64,000 bases of DNA, from NCBI RefSeq assembly GCF_015352445.1, contig NZ_JADKPO010000001.1, positions 124,001 to 188,000 on the forward strand, given 5' to 3'. Under the pieces are notes generated by a model that did not search any database, was not told the DNA's origin, and worked only from the letters and a program-made list of their open reading frames with translations. The translations under genes were made by a program, and so were the position numbers. This DNA is from Nocardioides agariphilus (GTDB lineage: Bacteria; Actinomycetota; Actinomycetes; Propionibacteriales; Nocardioidaceae). Shown piece after piece: positions 56,744 to 64,000 of the stretch (position 1 is the stretch's first letter; each line of letters opens with the position of its first letter).

Positions 56744-59700
56744 CTCTGGGTCACCGACCCGGCCCCCTGGATGGGACAGATCGCCGTGAAGGCACAGTCA
56801 CGGCAATGGGTGCCGGCGACCGCGGGGAAGGTCTCGGCACGCACCAACGCGGCCGCCCGATCCAGCTGCGCGCGCAGCGCGGTGCGCTCCGGGCCGTCGT
56901 CGGGGAAGGCGGGTTGCTGCTGGACGAGCGCGGAATCGCCCTCGGGCAGGCCGAGCTGGACGAGCTCGGCGCCGCCGGACTCGTGGTGACCCTCGACGGC
57001 GCCGTGGTCGACCGCGTATTGGTAGAGGCCGAGCTGCACGTGTCGCTGCACCTCGGGCCCGGATGGCTTGCCCTTGTTGGTCTTGAGGTCGACCACGACG
57101 ACGCGGCCCTCGGCGTCGAGCTCGAGCCGGTCGGCGTAGCCGTGGAGGCGGACCTGCTCGCCGCTCCCGAGCTCGACGACCGTCTCGAACCTCTCCTCGG
57201 TGCCGACCAGCTTGCGCGGGTTGTGCTCGTGCCACTCCAAGAAGCGCGTCAGCGCGACCTCGATGCGTTCGTGCTCGCGGGCAGCAGACCACGGCGTGCG
57301 GAAGTGCAGGCGCGCCCAGACCTCGTCGACGTGGCGCATCAGCAGGTCGAGGTCGGGCGCGACCTCGCCGACGGCGACGCGTTGGGCCAGGGCGTGCACG
57401 AGCTGACCGATGTTGGCCGACTGGTGGGCCGGACCGGCGCCACCTGCCTCGGCCATCAGGAACCACTGGGTCGGGCAGGTGGTGACGTGCTCGAGCATCG
57501 AGGCCGAGACGGGCACCGGCTGGTCGGGGTCACGGACCGGCTTGACCGACCGCGTGGCGGCACGGGTGCCCCACCATGCCGACGGGTCGGCCTGGGGAAC
57601 CAGGGCACGCTCGTGGACCGTCTCGGCGGCCAGCCTGGCCAGGCGGCGTGCGGCGGCCGATCGCAGGGCCGGCGTGGTCTCGGGATCGGCGACGGTGCGG
57701 CGCAGCTCGCTCACCAGACCCGCAAGAGACAGCGGTCGGGCGGGGCGGCCCTCGACCTTCTCGACGGTGAGACCGAGCTCGGCGAGGAACCGCGACGGCT
57801 GCTCTCCGTCGTCCTCGGCTGACGAGACCGCCGTGACGACCAGCCGCGACCGAGCCCGGGTGCAGGCGACGTAGAACAGCCGGCGCTCCTCTTGGAGCAG
57901 CTCGCGAGTGGTCACCGGCGGTACCAGCTCACCACGCCCGATCCGGTCGGCCTGGAGCATCGTCGAACGTCGACGCAGGTCTGGCCAGGCGTCCTGCTGG
58001 ACGTGGGCGACCACGACCAGGTCCCACTCCAGGCCCTTGGAGCGGTGTGCGGTCAGCAGCCGCACGGCCGCACCACGCACTCCCTGCTCGGCCAGGGTGT
58101 CGGCCGGGATCTGCTGGGCGACCAGGCGCGAGAGGAAGTCGCGTACGCCGGCCGGCCCGGTGACCGCTGCGGCGTCGCGCTTCTCGGCCTCGCGGGCAGC
58201 CACGTCGAACAGTGCCACCACCGAGTCGAGGTCGCGGTGGGCCCGCCGAGCCGCGCCGCCTCCGAACTCGACCCCGCGACGCAGCCTGCCCGGCCACTCG
58301 GTGCCGGACCACAGCGACCACAAGGCGTCCTCGGCCGTGCCGCCCTCGGCGAGCCCGTCGGCCGTGCGTCGCAGCAGGCTGTGCAGCGTCCGCGCGGCGG
58401 CTGCCTCCGGTCCGGTGAGGTCGTCGAGGAAGCCGTCTCGCAGCACCGCGAGGCGGATCAGCTCCTTGGAGGTCAGCGGCAGCCGGGACTCGTCATGGGC
58501 AACGGACTTCTCGCGCGTGCGCAGCAGCCGCGACAGGCGACGCGTGTCGCCGGCGTCGAGGCCGCCGAGAGGACCGAGGAGCAGGGACTCGGCGCGGGAG
58601 TGGTCGACGTAGTCGGCCGACCCGTCGTCGTCGTTGTCGATGTTGACCGCCGCCCGGAGGGCGTCGAGCAACGGCAGCACCGACGGGTCCTGCACGAGCG
58701 GCAGGTCGTCGCGAGCCACCTCGACCGGAACGCCCGCAGCGCCCAGGGACCGGCGCAGGGACGGGATCGTGGCGCGCCCGGACCGGACGAGAACGGCCAT
58801 CTGGTCCCAGGCGACGCCGTCCTCGAGGTGGGCGCGGCGGAGCAGGTCGGCGAGGTGCTCGGCCTCGGCGCGCTCGGTGTCGAAGGTCAGCACGCGGGCC
58901 AGGCCCTCGTCGCCGGTGTCGGCGGCGACGGGGTGGAGGAACTCCTCACGCGCAGCAGCGTCGATCGCGCCGGGGAGGCCGATCCGCCCCGCCACCCGCT
59001 GGCTGGCGACCAGGAGCCGAGGTCCGAACCGGCGGGTCGTGCGCAGCGGCACCACCGGCGCGGGGCTGCCGTCGGCGCGAGGGAAGTCGGCAGGGAAGTC
59101 GAGGATGCCGCGCACCTCGGCGCCGCGGAACCCGTAGATCGACTGGTGGGGGTCGCCTACGACCACCAGGTCGCTCCCATCGCCTGCGATGGCGCGCAGC
59201 AGCGCGACCTGGCCAGGGTCGGTGTCTTGGTATTCGTCGACGAAGACGTGTCGAAACTGCCGCCGCAGCTCCTCACGATGAGCGGTCGCCTCGATCACCG
59301 CGCGACGGATCAGGTCGGCATAGTCGGTCGCGGACTGGTCGTCGAGGTTGTCGAGGTAGCTCTTGAGGAACAGGCCCGCGGCTACATAGGTAGGGACCTG
59401 CTCGCGCTCCCCCAGGGCAACGAGCTGGTCGGCCTCCATGCCCTTCTCACGCGCACGAGACAGCACCATCTGCACCTCGCGCGCGAAGCCGCGCGTCTCC
59501 AGCGCCCGGTCGAGCTCCTCGGGCCAGACCACCGACTCGGGCGTCGGACGCAGCAGCTCGCGGACCACGACGTCCTGCTCGGGTGCCGACAGGAGTCGTA
59601 GCGGGGCCCGGTAGAGCTCACGCGGCGCATAGCGCCGGATCAGGCCGTAGGCGAAGGAGTGGATGGTCGAGCACATCGCCGAGCCGGTGGTGCGGCCGAG

Positions 59701-59964
59701 CCGGGCGGTGACGCGATCGCGCAGCTGCTCGGCGGCCTTGCGGGAGAAGGTCAGGGCCAGCACCTGGGAGGGGTCGGCACCTCGGACCTCGATGCGCTCG
59801 ACGATCGCCTCGACCAACGTCGTGGTCTTGCCGGTGCCCGGACCGGCCAGCACGAGCAGCGGTCCGCCCGGATGGTCGACGACGCGCTGCTGGTCGGCGT
59901 CGAGCGTGGGGGCCAGGGCCCGTGCGCTCTCGCGCACCAGACGGTAGGTCGTCCCCGTGGTCAT
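56740..59964 (-). CDS. adnA: AdnA-type helicase-nuclease subunit
   Basis: 1074 residues: LAGPGTGKTTTLVEAIVERI, VFVDEYQDTDPGQVALLRAI, VGDPHQSIYGFRGAEV, LLTAHRSKGLEWDLVVVAHVQ, LFYVACTRARSRLVVTA for the helicase; then a RecB-family nuclease (IGQLVHALAQRV, LHGYADRLELDAEGRVVVVDLKT, QLGLYQYAV) whose cysteines TTCPTQWF and THCRDCAFTAICP form an iron-sulfur staple as in AddB/AdnA. It precedes adnB with a 4-bp overlap, the same order as in mycobacteria. ATG start. Confidence 0.94.
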   Translation of the reverse strand: MTTGTTYRLVRESARALAPTLDADQQRVVDHPGGPLLVLAGPGTGKTTTLVEAIVERIEVRGADPSQVLALTFSRKAAEQLRDRVTARLGRTTGSAMCSTIHSFAYGLIRRYAPRELYRAPLRLLSAPEQDVVVRELLRPTPESVVWPEELDRALETRGFAREVQMVLSRAREKGMEADQLVALGEREQVPTYVAAGLFLKSYLDNLDDQSATDYADLIRRAVIEATAHREELRRQFRHVFVDEYQDTDPGQVALLRAIAGDGSDLVVVGDPHQSIYGFRGAEVRGILDFPADFPRADGSPAPVVPLRTTRRFGPRLLVASQRVAGRIGLPGAIDAAAREEFLHPVAADTGDEGLARVLTFDTERAEAEHLADLLRRAHLEDGVAWDQMAVLVRSGRATIPSLRRSLGAAGVPVEVARDDLPLVQDPSVLPLLDALRAAVNIDNDDDGSADYVDHSRAESLLLGPLGGLDAGDTRRLSRLLRTREKSVAHDESRLPLTSKELIRLAVLRDGFLDDLTGPEAAAARTLHSLLRRTADGLAEGGTAEDALWSLWSGTEWPGRLRRGVEFGGGAARRAHRDLDSVVALFDVAAREAEKRDAAAVTGPAGVRDFLSRLVAQQIPADTLAEQGVRGAAVRLLTAHRSKGLEWDLVVVAHVQQDAWPDLRRRSTMLQADRIGRGELVPPVTTRELLQEERRLFYVACTRARSRLVVTAVSSAEDDGEQPSRFLAELGLTVEKVEGRPARPLSLAGLVSELRRTVADPETTPALRSAAARRLARLAAETVHERALVPQADPSAWWGTRAATRSVKPVRDPDQPVPVSASMLEHVTTCPTQWFLMAEAGGAGPAHQSANIGQLVHALAQRVAVGEVAPDLDLLMRHVDEVWARLHFRTPWSAAREHERIEVALTRFLEWHEHNPRKLVGTEERFETVVELGSGEQVRLHGYADRLELDAEGRVVVVDLKTNKGKPSGPEVQRHVQLGLYQYAVDHGAVEGHHESGGAELVQLGLPEGDSALVQQQPAFPDDGPERTALRAQLDRAAALVRAETFPAVAGTHCRDCAFTAICPIQGAGSVTQR

Positions 59965-60005
59965 GCGCTCACCTTGTCATCCGGCGCCGACAGTAGGTTG
60001 CGGGC

Positions 60006-61226
60006 ATGAGCGAGTCGACGTACGACGCCCCGGCCGACTCCCAGGCCGATGGTCCGTTGGCCGATGGTCCGTTGGCCGACCTCGTCGTGGTCGACCTGAC
60101 CCGGGCCCTGGCCGGGCCGCAGGCCGCGATGATGCTGGGCGACCTCGGCGCTCGCGTCATCAAGGTCGAGTCGGCGACCGGCGATGACACCCGGGCCTGG
60201 GGTCCGCCCTGGACGGGTGATCCCGGACCGGGGGACCCGCACGACTCGACGTACTTCATGTCCGCCAACCGCAACAAGGAGTCGATCGTCCTCGACCTCA
60301 AGGACGACGCCGACCGCACGGTGCTCGAGCGGCTCGTCGTCCGGGCCGACGTGCTGCTGGAGAACTTCCGCACCGGAGTCCTGGACCGCCTCGGTCTCAC
60401 CGTGGCCAGACTCCACGAGCTCAACCCACGACTGGTCATCGGGAGCATCAGCGGGTTCGGCCACGACGGACCTGAGGCGGGGCGCGCCGGGTACGACCAG
60501 ATCGCGCAGGGCGAGGGTGGCCTGATGAGCGTCACCGGCGTCGACCAGCCGACCAAGGTCGGCGTCCCGATCGCGGACCTGCTGGCCGGGATGAACCTCG
60601 CGTACGGCGTGGTGGCGGCGCTCCACGAACGCTCCCGGACCGGCCGTGGCCGGGTGGTGCGCACCTCGCTGCTGGCCGGCATCGTCGGGGTCCACGCCTT
60701 CCAGGGCACGCGGTGGACCCTGGCCGGGGAAGTGCCTGGCCTCAGCGGGTCCCACCACCCGGCGATCGCGCCGTACGGCATCTTCGCGACGTCGACCTCC
60801 CCCGTGCAGGTGGCGGTCGGGTCCGAGGGGCTGTGGCAGAAGTTCGCCCGGGCGATCGGGCTCGACCCCGGCGACGAGCGCTACGTGACCAACCGCCTCC
60901 GCGTCGCCCACCGCGACGAGCTTGTCGCCGACATCGAGACGGCCTTCGCCACGCACCCGGCCGAGCACTGGCTCGACCTGCTGCTGGACGTGGGCATCCC
61001 GGCCGGCAAGGTGCGCTCCATCGACGACGTCTACGAGTGGGAGCAGACCCGCTCGCAAGGGCTGGTGCTGGACGTCGACCACCCGGCCTACGGCACGCTG
61101 CGCCTGGCCGGGTCGCCGATCAGGTTCGATGACAACGCCTTCTCCGGGGGGCGGTCGCGGCACCGGCCGCCACCGCTGCTCGACGAGCACGGCAGCGCGA
61201 TCCGGGCCTGGCTCGACGAGGGCTGA
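60006..61226 (+). CDS. CaiB/BaiF-family CoA-transferase
   Basis: 406 residues: LADLVVVDLTRALAGPQAAMMLGDLGARVIKVE, DLKDDADRTVLERLVVRADVLLENFRTGVLDRLGL, ISGFGHDGPEAGRAGYDQIAQGEGGLMSVTG (catalytic Asp of GYDxxxQ) and DVGIPAGKVRSIDDVYE. A family III CoA-transferase; acyl substrate unknown. The N terminus has a tandem 15-bp duplication (GPLAD twice). It is divergent from adnA. Confidence 0.93.
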   Translation: MSESTYDAPADSQADGPLADGPLADLVVVDLTRALAGPQAAMMLGDLGARVIKVESATGDDTRAWGPPWTGDPGPGDPHDSTYFMSANRNKESIVLDLKDDADRTVLERLVVRADVLLENFRTGVLDRLGLTVARLHELNPRLVIGSISGFGHDGPEAGRAGYDQIAQGEGGLMSVTGVDQPTKVGVPIADLLAGMNLAYGVVAALHERSRTGRGRVVRTSLLAGIVGVHAFQGTRWTLAGEVPGLSGSHHPAIAPYGIFATSTSPVQVAVGSEGLWQKFARAIGLDPGDERYVTNRLRVAHRDELVADIETAFATHPAEHWLDLLLDVGIPAGKVRSIDDVYEWEQTRSQGLVLDVDHPAYGTLRLAGSPIRFDDNAFSGGRSRHRPPPLLDEHGSAIRAWLDEG

Positions 61227-61306
61227 ACCCCGTCAGCCGGTCCGCTCGCGTCCGACCAGAGCAACCGCCTGGGCGCAGAGCGTCGGGGCCGACGTACCAC
61301 GACTAA

Positions 61307-61321
61307 GTTTGACTTTCGAAC
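61307..61321. promoter_or_regulatory. Possible HxlR operator
   Basis: GTTTGACTTTCGAAC is an imperfect dyad (five of seven pairs) 22 bp before the HxlR start, and is AT-rich against its surroundings. TTGACT within it could also be a -35 element. Confidence 0.4.
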
Positions 61322-61343
61322 TCACTCGCCGCACAGTGGGCCC

Positions 61344-61751
61344 GTGACGCCGACAGCACAACGAGACGTGGGTCTCGTCGCGCTTGCCTCTCTCCCCGGT
61401 CGGCCTTGTGCCATCGCCGCTTCGCTCGAGGTGGTGGGCGAGCGGTGGGCCCTGCTCGTCGTCCGGGAGGTGGGCCTGGGCGCCCGGCGGTTCAACGAGA
61501 TCGTCGAGGGCACCGGCGCGCCGCGGGACCGGATCGCCTCACGGCTGGCCACGCTGGTCGAGGCCGGGGTGCTGGAGAAGCGTCAGTACCAGTCCGCCCC
61601 GCCTCGCTACGAGTACCACCTGACGCCGTCGGGTCGCGACCTGCTGCCCGTGCTCGAAGCGCTGCTCGTGTGGGGGCGGCGCCATGCCGTGTCCCCCGAT
61701 GACCCCGACCTGAAACGGCGCCGCTGGGCGCCCCTCGAGGAGGACGCATGA
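61344..61751 (+). CDS. HxlR-family transcriptional regulator
   Basis: 135 residues: PCAIAASLEVVGERWALLVVREVGLGARRFNEIVEGTGAPRDRIASRLATLVEAGVLEKRQYQSAPPRYEYHLTPSGRDLLPVLEALLVWGRRH, a complete HxlR winged helix with the Cys near the N terminus (C22) that is a thiol sensor in some members. GTG start. Overlaps the thioesterase gene by 4 bp and probably controls it together with the upstream dyad. Confidence 0.92.
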   Translation: MTPTAQRDVGLVALASLPGRPCAIAASLEVVGERWALLVVREVGLGARRFNEIVEGTGAPRDRIASRLATLVEAGVLEKRQYQSAPPRYEYHLTPSGRDLLPVLEALLVWGRRHAVSPDDPDLKRRRWAPLEEDA

Positions 61752-62251
61752 CCTCGACCGAAGCCACCGTCCGCTCGAGGACGGTGACGTGGGACGACCC
61801 GATGGTGACGGCGGCCGCTGGCCGTGGCGAGGTGGGGCTGGACTTCCTGCAGCGCATGGTCGCCGGCGAGCTCCCGGGCCCCCCGATCGCGTCGCTCCTG
61901 AGGATGTCGCTGGTGTCGGTGTCGTCCGGCTCCGCGGTCTTCACGCTCGCCCCCGACGAGTCGATGTACAACCCGATCGGAGTCGTGCACGGCGGCATCG
62001 TCTGCACGCTCCTCGACTCGGCCCTGGGCTGCGCGCTCCACACGACCCTGCCAGCGGGCAAGGGCTACACGTCGGTCGAGATCAAGGTCAGCTACCTCAA
62101 GGCGGTGCGGTCGTCCTCGGGTCGGCTGACCGCGACCGGCCGCGTCGTGCGCGCCGGCTCCCGCGTCGGGTTCACCGAGGGCGAGGTGACCGACGAGTCC
62201 GGCGCCGTCGTCGCCACGGCTACCTCGACGCTGCTCGTCTTCGACCTCTGA
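61748..62251 (+). CDS. PaaI-family acyl-CoA thioesterase (hotdog fold)
   Basis: 167 residues: GPPIASLLRMSLVSVSSGSAVFTLAPDESMYNPIGVVHGGIVCTLLDSALGCALHTTLPAGKGYTSVEIKVSYLKAV and GRVVRAGSRVGFTEGEVTDESGAVVATATST. NPIGVVHGGIVCTLLDSALG is the hotdog active-site signature. It hydrolyses an acyl-CoA, probably aromatic or medium-chain. Coupled to the HxlR gene. Confidence 0.91.
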   Translation: MTSTEATVRSRTVTWDDPMVTAAAGRGEVGLDFLQRMVAGELPGPPIASLLRMSLVSVSSGSAVFTLAPDESMYNPIGVVHGGIVCTLLDSALGCALHTTLPAGKGYTSVEIKVSYLKAVRSSSGRLTATGRVVRAGSRVGFTEGEVTDESGAVVATATSTLLVFDL

Positions 62252-62259
62252 GGCAGCGT

Positions 62260-63354
62260 CTACCCCAGGTCGACGATCGCCGCGACCGGCCCGCCACCGT
62301 CGGGGCCCTGGTGGGCGGCCGAGACGGAGACGAAGACGGCAGGGTCACCGGTGACCGCAGCAGTCACGCCACCGACGCACGACTTGATCTGGCGGTGCCA
62401 GTGGACGTCGGAGTCGTCGAGCATCGCATTGCGCCGACCACGCACCTGGCCGTCGGCAGAGGCCTCGCACTTGAGGAAGACGTTGACGAGCCTGCCGCCC
62501 AGGTCGGCGGTGTGCGGCCGGTCGGGCAGCTCGAGGCCCGCGGAGCGGATGGCCTCCCAGATGCCGTCCTGGTCAAGGGCGTCGTTCATCACCGAGTGAC
62601 CGATGCGGTAGCGCCCACCCACGCCTGTCGCGTTGCCGACCACGACCACCTGCGCCTGGTCGAGCTCGACGCCCGACGAGCACGAGGCCACCGAGGAGTA
62701 GAGCGAGCGGTTGTGCATCACGTCGGCATCGGTCGGCATCTCGATCTCGCCGAGCGCGACGGCGATGCCGAGCGCCGTACAGCCGTTGGAGAGGTCCATC
62801 GACTGGTGCGTCTCCTCGGTCCACACCGTCTTGCCGCGCGACTTGGCGTCGCGGATCGTGTGGATCGTCAGCAGGGGGGTCTTGGTCTGCACGTAGTGGA
62901 CGTCGGCCGGGTCGGTGATGCCTGCCCGCTCCATGGCGATCCGCACCGCAGCAGCGACCTTCTCGATCATCGGCGTGCGGCCGATGTCCTCGGGCAGCAG
63001 CTGCTCGCTCATCGCGAAGCCGACCGTCAGTCGCGGCTCGTCGGACGGCTCCGCGTCGGTGGTGGCGAAGATCGTCGCATGCGGGCTGATGACACCGTCG
63101 GTGCCGCCCGACCACACGATCGGGACCTGCTTGACCTGGTCGGCCGGAGCGCCCGCCGCGACCAGTGCCTCGCGAAACGCCCGGTCGGCGATGATCCGCG
63201 TGTAGTCGTTGACGCCGCCGTTGCCCTCGGTCTTCCCGATGATGGCGATGACCCGACGGGCGTCCATCACGCCCGCCTCGATCAGCTTGGTCAGCTCGGA
63301 GGCGTCGGCGACGGAGTGGATCGGCACCTTGCGGACCTCGATCGCAGCAGGCAT
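62260..63354 (-). CDS. Ring-opening amidohydrolase (cyanuric acid amidohydrolase / barbiturase family)
   Basis: 364 residues made of three homologous units. Each has its Ser-Lys dyad: K41 (IIGKTEGNG) with S82 (VWSGGTDGV), K158 (VQTKTPLL) with S226 ([10 protein letters not shown]), K295 (FLKCEAS) with S343/S345 ([15 protein letters not shown]). The family hydrolyses cyanuric acid or barbiturate rings; which one cannot be told from sequence alone. AAAGGA precedes the ATG. It starts 20 bp after a carbamate kinase gene, which suggests a pathway that ends in carbamoyl phosphate, for instance pyrimidine or ureide breakdown. Confidence 0.9.
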   Translation of the reverse strand: MPAAIEVRKVPIHSVADASELTKLIEAGVMDARRVIAIIGKTEGNGGVNDYTRIIADRAFREALVAAGAPADQVKQVPIVWSGGTDGVISPHATIFATTDAEPSDEPRLTVGFAMSEQLLPEDIGRTPMIEKVAAAVRIAMERAGITDPADVHYVQTKTPLLTIHTIRDAKSRGKTVWTEETHQSMDLSNGCTALGIAVALGEIEMPTDADVMHNRSLYSSVASCSSGVELDQAQVVVVGNATGVGGRYRIGHSVMNDALDQDGIWEAIRSAGLELPDRPHTADLGGRLVNVFLKCEASADGQVRGRRNAMLDDSDVHWHRQIKSCVGGVTAAVTGDPAVFVSVSAAHQGPDGGGPVAAIVDLG

Positions 63355-63374
63355 GGGGAGTCCTTTCGTGGCGG

Positions 63375-64000
63375 TCAGTCAGGCAGTACGACGGTGCCGG
63401 CGCGGCCCTCGACCGCGTCGACGATGCTGTCCAGGTCGGTGATCACAGCCGGGTTGCCGGTGGCGCGCACGAATCGGCAGGCGGCATCCACCTTCGGGCC
63501 CATCGACCCGGACGCGAAATGGCCGTCTGCGGCGAAGGCCTCCAGCTGCGAGACCCCGACGCGACCGATGTCCTCGGCCTCGGGCGTGCCGTAACGCAGC
63601 ACTGCGTGGGACACGTCGGTGGCGATCACCAGCACCTCGGTGCCCAGCGTCTGGCCGAGCAACGCCGCGCCGAGGTCCTTGTCGATCACGGCCTCGATCC
63701 CGCGCAGCGAGCCGTCGTCCTCGCGGACGACCGGGATTCCGCCGCCACCGTTGGCGACCACGACGAAGCCGGCATCCACCAGGGCCCGGACCGCAGGCGC
63801 GTCGAGGATCTCCCTCGGCTCGGGCGAGGCGACCACGCGCCGCCAGCCCTTCTCGCCCCGGTCCTCCCAGGTCTCGCCGTGCTCGACCAGCACGGCCGCC
63901 TCGTCGGCAGGGAGGAACCTGCCGATCGGCTTGGTGGGCTTGGCGAAGCCCGGGTCGTCGAGGCTGACCAGCGCACGCGTCACGAGCGCCGCCGTAGGTT
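63375..64000 (-). CDS. arcC: Carbamate kinase (5' part beyond the window)
   Basis: The visible 208 codons end the protein: [158 protein letters not shown] and GSMGPKV are exact carbamate kinase motifs. It makes ATP from carbamoyl phosphate. The frame continues open past position 64000, so the start lies outside. Confidence 0.94.
   Translation of the reverse strand, partial: PTAALVTRALVSLDDPGFAKPTKPIGRFLPADEAAVLVEHGETWEDRGEKGWRRVVASPEPREILDAPAVRALVDAGFVVVANGGGGIPVVREDDGSLRGIEAVIDKDLGAALLGQTLGTEVLVIATDVSHAVLRYGTPEAEDIGRVGVSQLEAFAADGHFASGSMGPKVDAACRFVRATGNPAVITDLDSIVDAVEGRAGTVVLPD

Overview
The window is high-GC DNA from an actinobacterium. Actinobacterial signatures include an AdnAB helicase-nuclease pair, a WhiB7-type regulator next to a UvrD2 helicase, a mycoredoxin, a UPF0182 membrane protein and a secreted PDZ/Lon-like protease. 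Intergenic repeats of the form GGTTGAGG...CGAAACC and the general gene content suggest Nocardioidaceae (Nocardioides-like). That placement is inference.

Region A (1-13.4 kb) is accessory. It holds a slipin, a DUF488 protein and a small membrane protein. An overlapping operon follows: DoxX-like protein, GTP cyclohydrolase I, FAD reductase, transaldolase, membrane protein and a GH15 trehalase/glucoamylase-like enzyme. Next come a patatin-like lipase and a divergent locus in which a membrane-protein/secreted-protein pair faces an ECF sigma factor with a small zinc-finger partner. The region ends with a SufR-like cysteine-rich regulator behind its own operator and a small His/Ala-rich protein.

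Region B (13.4-27.1 kb) is a catabolic cluster. It has two transporters, a PucR-type regulator, a GlcG/HbpS-like protein and a seven-gene minus-strand operon. The operon encodes a heme-oxygenase-like diiron oxidase, two different Rieske ferredoxins, a ferredoxin reductase, an aldehyde dehydrogenase, a gamma-glutamyltransferase-like amidohydrolase and a RidA protein. DUF1275 and TerC membrane proteins lie on the other side of the operon promoter. An identical 13-bp motif lies in both divergent promoter regions at the ends of the cluster. I know of no described pathway with this composition; it is the best candidate here for an undescribed system.

Region C (27.2-34.1 kb) is a mobile region. A 6.1-kb island is inserted in the initiator tRNA-Met gene, flanked by 35-bp direct repeats and carrying a tyrosine recombinase. 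Its cargo is two regulator-led operons of SRPBCC/AHSA1, YciI, EthD and NTF2-like proteins plus a truncated ABC ATPase. To its left a second, broken integrase start and a displaced terminator indicate earlier integration at the same tRNA.

Region D (34.1-64 kb) is largely conserved actinobacterial chromosome: UPF0182, PPA1309-like, YlbL-like protease, MoaE, DUF2342 metalloprotease, Nudix hydrolase, a 47-bp tandem repeat block, YgjP-like metallohydrolase, PHP phosphoesterase, enoyl-CoA hydratase, zinc-ribbon proteins, TOMM-type E1-like protein, whiB7 with a leader ORF and attenuator, uvrD2, mycoredoxin, an MFS-cNMP fusion, nudC, deoD and adnBA. It ends with a CoA-transferase, an HxlR regulator with a thioesterase, and a ring-opening amidohydrolase with a carbamate kinase that runs off the edge. 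A promoter-driven structured RNA candidate lies at about 43.76-43.84 kb.
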